Made by a program: the position numbers and the translations under genes
Assembly (NCBI GenBank): GCA_012515535.1
Contig: JAAYYF010000035.1
Location: 1 to 40,585, forward strand
Reading direction: 5' to 3'
Length of the DNA: 40,585 nucleotides
DNA from: Deinococcales bacterium
Lineage (GTDB): Bacteria; Deinococcota; Deinococci; Deinococcales; Trueperaceae
The notes under the pieces: generated by a model
Told to the model about the DNA's origin: nothing
Databases searched by the model: none
The model's input: the letters and a program-made list of their open reading frames with translations, nothing else
Part shown: in pieces, positions 37,885 through 40,585 of the stretch
Numbering within the stretch: position 1 is the first letter of the stretch
Layout of the letters: each line of letters starts with the position of its first letter

Positions 37885-37901
37885 CCGGGAAGGAGGGCCG
37901 C

Positions 37902-38222
37902 TTGGAAGCTCAAGGGGAACGACTGCTCCAAGACCTGGTCAAACAGGAGAAGAGCCTGGTTCTCAAGGTCGAGGAAGCGAAGGCCAAGGCCAAGCTGACC
38001 ATCGAGCAGGCGCAGGCCGAAGCCGCGCGCGTCCTCGAGGAGGCTCGCGCCAAGGCCGACGCCACCGCCAAGAGCGAGGCCGAAGCCGCCGCTGCCGAAG
38101 CGGCCAAGATCCGTGAAGAGGTGGTCAGCAGCGCCCGCGAGGCCGCCGAGGCCCTCGAGGCCAAGGCCACCGCCAACCGCGACGCCGCCGTCGTGCTGGT
38201 CATGGAGAAGGTCTTGCCATGA
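37902..38222 (+). CDS. V/A-type ATPase peripheral-stalk subunit G (subunit H in some naming)
   Basis: Small coiled-coil subunit, 106 aa, almost entirely Ala/Glu/Lys heptads (VEEAKAKAKLTIEQAQAEAARVLEEARAKADATAKSE is typical in character). In Thermus this subunit pairs with E to form the peripheral stalks linking the membrane motor to the catalytic head. It uses a rare TTG start, supported by a strong AGGAGG (37891-37896) 5 nt upstream and the reading MEAQGERLLQDLVKQEK. Its end overlaps the start of subunit I by 4 nt (ATGA). It is the first gene of the operon, matching the G-I-K-E order of Thermus. Confidence 0.88.
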   Translation: MEAQGERLLQDLVKQEKSLVLKVEEAKAKAKLTIEQAQAEAARVLEEARAKADATAKSEAEAAAAEAAKIREEVVSSAREAAEALEAKATANRDAAVVLVMEKVLP

Positions 38223-40207
38223 TCGCTGAGATGGACCAGGTGCTGGTCGTCGGGCGCCGCAGCCTCGCCAAGCAGGTGCTGACCAGCCTCCAGAGCCTCG
38301 GGGTCGTGCAGATCGACGACCTGGAGGTGGCGGAGGCGGAGTCGACCCTGCGGCCGCTCGAACTGACCGGCGACGACCTGGTCGTCAAGGAGACCTGGGA
38401 CCGCCTGGTGGCGCGTTCCGCGTCGCTGCTCGACATGCTCGGGCTGCGCCCCGAGCGGCTCGGCCGCGTCGAGGTGTCCACCGACCCCGCTGCGCTGGAA
38501 GCGGAGCTGAGCGGGCTCGCCGAGCAGGTGGAACGCCTGGTCGCCGAGCGCGCCGAGCTGCGCGACGAGCAGGAGCTGAGCGGCACCTACCTACCCCTGC
38601 TGCGCAACCTCGCCCCGCTGCTGGGGCCCCTCGACGACGCCCGCTACCTCGCCGGCGTCGCTTTCGTGGTGGCCGACAAGGAGCTGGCCGACGTGCAGGC
38701 GCGCCTCGCCGAGGAGTTCGGCCCCGGCTTCGCGCTGGCCAGCCGCCCCTACGACGGCGAGGCCCTGGTGGTGGCCGCGGTCCTGCGCAAGGACCTGGTC
38801 GCCTTCCGCACGGCCCTCGGGCGCCTCGGCGTCTCCGAGGCGCAGCTGCCCGAGCGCTACGCCGGCTACGGCGTCGCCAAGGCCGCGCACGTGATGGAGG
38901 AGCGCGCCCGCACGCACCCGCAGCGCCTCGAGACCATCGAGGCCGAGCTCGCGAAGCTCGCGCAGCAGCACGGCGCTCGCCTCGCCTCCATCCACCGCGT
39001 GGCGCGCAACCACCAGGACCGCTACGAGCGCATGGAGGACCTGGCCGAGGGCCGCTACTCGTTCGCGCTCAAGGGCTGGGTGCCCAGCGAGAACACCGGC
39101 AACGTCGTGGCGGCCCTCGAGCGCCAGTTCGGCTCCGACGTCGTCGTCGACACCCGCCCCGCCGACGCCCACCACGACGTGGGGGTGCCGGTGAAGTTCG
39201 AGAACCCGGCCTGGGTGCGCCCGTTCACGGGGCTCCTGGCGCTGTTCGCGCCGCCCAAGTACGGGAGCTTCGACCCGTCCTGGACGCTGGCCGTGTTCTT
39301 CCCGATGTTCTTCGGCCTCGTGGTCGGCGACTTCGGCTTCGGGCTGCTGTTCGCCCTGCTCGCCTGGGCGCTGCGCAAGCGCGGCGCGGCCGGCAAGGAG
39401 CTCAGCCTCGGGCCGCTCGGCATCGTCATCCCCGCCGACGCCCTCAAGCCCATCAGCACCGTCATCTACTGGTGCGCGGGCTGGAGCATCGCCTGGGGCC
39501 TGACGTTCGGCGAAGGGTTCGGCAACTTCTTCGAGCGCTTCCCGATCGGCAAGCCGCTGTTCTACACCACCCTGCACCACGAACCGGGCTACGGCATCTT
39601 CCAGATCCCGATCTTCCGCGTCGAGGTGTTCACCCCGCTCCTGCTCCTCAGCATCGGCTTCGGCACGCTGCAGGTCGTGGGCGGTTGGGTGATCCGCGCC
39701 ATCTACGGCGCCAAGCACAACGACCGCAAGCACCTGTTCGAGGGCATCGGCATGGCCGCCGGCCTCGTCGGCGTGGTGCTGTTCGCCTGGGCGTTCCTCA
39801 GCGGCGCGCTCTCCACCCCGATGCTGGTGGTGGTCGGCGCCCTGCTGGCGCTGTTCCTCGTCTGCGTGGTGGTGGCCGGGTTGCCGCTCATGCTCGTCGA
39901 GCTCATCTCGAACTCGGGCAACATCCTCAGCTACCTCCGACTCTTCGCCGTCGGCCTCTCGGCCGCGCTGGTGGCGAACCTCGCCACCGACCTGGGCTTC
40001 GCGCTCGGTGGAGTGCTGCCGGTCATCGGTCCCGTCCTCGGGATCCTGGTGGCCGCCGCGGTGCACCTGACCGCGTTGACCCTCACGATCATCGGGCATA
40101 CGCTGCAGCCCTTGCGTCTGCAGTATGTCGAGTTCTTCACCAAGTTCGGTTTCTACGACGAAACCGGCCGGCCCTACCGACCGTTCAAGCTCCTAGGAGG
40201 AAAGTGA
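38219..40207 (+). CDS. V/A-type ATPase subunit I (a-subunit, proton channel)
   Basis: Membrane subunit carrying the proton half-channels, 662 aa. The cytoplasmic N-terminal half (about 1-350) starts MDQVLVVGRRSLAKQVLTSLQSLGVVQIDDL and contains coiled coil. The C-terminal half is membrane-embedded, with helices such as LAVFFPMFFGLVVGDFGFGLLFALLAWAL. It has the conserved NILSYLRLFAVGLSAALVANL, whose arginine faces the ring glutamate, and LQYVEFFTKFGFYDETGRPYRPF near the end. The ATG overlaps the previous stop. A GGAGG just before its own stop codon serves the next gene. Confidence 0.96.
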   Translation: MIAEMDQVLVVGRRSLAKQVLTSLQSLGVVQIDDLEVAEAESTLRPLELTGDDLVVKETWDRLVARSASLLDMLGLRPERLGRVEVSTDPAALEAELSGLAEQVERLVAERAELRDEQELSGTYLPLLRNLAPLLGPLDDARYLAGVAFVVADKELADVQARLAEEFGPGFALASRPYDGEALVVAAVLRKDLVAFRTALGRLGVSEAQLPERYAGYGVAKAAHVMEERARTHPQRLETIEAELAKLAQQHGARLASIHRVARNHQDRYERMEDLAEGRYSFALKGWVPSENTGNVVAALERQFGSDVVVDTRPADAHHDVGVPVKFENPAWVRPFTGLLALFAPPKYGSFDPSWTLAVFFPMFFGLVVGDFGFGLLFALLAWALRKRGAAGKELSLGPLGIVIPADALKPISTVIYWCAGWSIAWGLTFGEGFGNFFERFPIGKPLFYTTLHHEPGYGIFQIPIFRVEVFTPLLLLSIGFGTLQVVGGWVIRAIYGAKHNDRKHLFEGIGMAAGLVGVVLFAWAFLSGALSTPMLVVVGALLALFLVCVVVAGLPLMLVELISNSGNILSYLRLFAVGLSAALVANLATDLGFALGGVLPVIGPVLGILVAAAVHLTALTLTIIGHTLQPLRLQYVEFFTKFGFYDETGRPYRPFKLLGGK

Positions 40208-40518
40208 TGAAAAAGGCAGTTCGCGTTCTCTCGGCCATCTCCCTCTTCGCTCTCGTCGGCGCCGTCGCCTTCGCGCAGGGCGCTGACGGCACCAGCGTCG
40301 GCACCGGCCTGATCGCCCTCGCCGCCGCCCTCGCCATCGGCATCCCCGCCATCGCCGTGGCCATCGCTCAGGCTGCCATCGGTAGCGCCGGCGCCGGCAC
40401 GCTCGCGGAGCGCCCCGAGTCGTTCGGTCAGATCCTGATCTACCTCGTCATCCCCGAGACCCTCATCATCTTCGGCTTCGTCATCGCGTTCTTCCTGAAC
40501 AACCAGATCGGCGGGTAA
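40207..40518 (+). CDS. V/A-type ATPase subunit K (c-ring proteolipid, Thermus subunit L)
   Basis: Forms the proton-carrying rotor ring. The 103-aa precursor has a cleavable signal peptide (MKKAVRVLSAISLFALVGAVAFA), as in Thermus. A two-helix hairpin follows: GLIALAAALAIGIPAIAVAIA, the polar loop GSAGAGTLAERPESFG, and ILIYLVIPETLIIFGFVIAF with the ion-binding Glu in PET. The ATG shares one base with the subunit I stop (TGATG), and GGAGG lies 9 nt upstream. The mature protein of about 80 residues fits a single-hairpin c-subunit. The glutamate without sodium-site residues suggests protons, which is inference. Confidence 0.96.
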   Translation: MKKAVRVLSAISLFALVGAVAFAQGADGTSVGTGLIALAAALAIGIPAIAVAIAQAAIGSAGAGTLAERPESFGQILIYLVIPETLIIFGFVIAFFLNNQIGG

Positions 40519-40519
40519 C

Positions 40520-40585
40520 GTGGCTGATCTTTCGGCTCTGCTCGACAAAGAGGCGAGCGCGGAGATCGAAACCGTCCTCTCCGAG
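40520..40585 (+). CDS. V/A-type ATPase peripheral-stalk subunit E, 3'-truncated by the window edge
   Basis: Only the first 22 codons are present: a GTG start one base after the subunit K stop, reading MADLSALLDKEASAEIETVL. The pattern (short hydrophobic start, then charged helix) and position after subunit K match the start of Thermus subunit E, which pairs with subunit G in the stalk. The remaining operon (C, F, A, B, D expected) lies beyond the window. Confidence 0.75.
   Translation, partial: MADLSALLDKEASAEIETVLSE

Overview
The window is a gene-dense chromosomal stretch of very high G+C (about 70% or more by eye). It most likely comes from a member of the Deinococcota (Deinococcus-Thermus), possibly a Truepera-like lineage. 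Four things support this: the start of a Thermus-type V/A-ATPase operon (G-I-K-E order, K with a signal peptide); a CRP-family regulator very like the short Thermus CRP / Deinococcus DdrI type; a full BamA, showing an outer membrane; and many genes with a -10 box only 5-9 nt before the start codon and no Shine-Dalgarno (SD) sequence, i.e. leaderless transcripts as known in Deinococcus. The phylum call is inference; no rRNA is present. No insertion sequence, prophage, CRISPR, tRNA or rRNA was seen.

Layout: 1-1398 is the 3' part of groEL. 1605-2870 is a phosphodiesterase/phosphatase. 2914-6457 (minus) is recF - dciA-like - gpmI. 6578-8244 is sufS-sufU. 8342-9891 (minus) is purine nucleoside phosphorylase - divIVA-like. 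9970-12606 is bamA. 12607-13062 is a palindrome-rich gap. 13063-13689 (minus) is a CRP-family regulator and 13820-14905 (minus) is ychF. 15071-17421 is hom-thrC. 17446-20223 (minus) is a pfkB kinase - S41 peptidase - metallo-beta-lactamase-fold operon. 20335-21720 (minus) is carD-rsmA. 21809-25511 (minus) is uvrB plus an unknown exported membrane protein. 25558-27390 (minus) is an ABC exporter, divergent from acetoacetyl-CoA synthetase at 27458-29449. 29480-32824 (minus) is a sugar ABC importer (binding protein and two permeases). 33057-35122 (minus) is ruvB plus a DUF4388/pseudo-receiver protein. 35279-37678 is a phosphoribosyltransferase followed by dnaG. 37902 to the end is the V-ATPase operon.

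The genes are mainly housekeeping: DNA replication and repair (recF, dciA-like, uvrB, ruvB, dnaG), transcription control (carD, crp), Fe-S assembly, envelope assembly, threonine synthesis, purine salvage, sugar uptake and proton-coupled ATPase. Genes within operons are packed with 4-nt ATGA/GTGA overlaps. The most interesting parts are not a classic defence or mobile system. They are a DciA-like protein with a long Cys-containing C-terminal extension, a trimeric-type PNP with altered purine-reading residues, a DUF4388/pseudo-receiver protein coupled to ruvB, structured 5' leaders before the phosphoribosyltransferase and V-ATPase genes, two divergent promoters with overlapping -10 boxes, and the pervasive leaderless promoter architecture.
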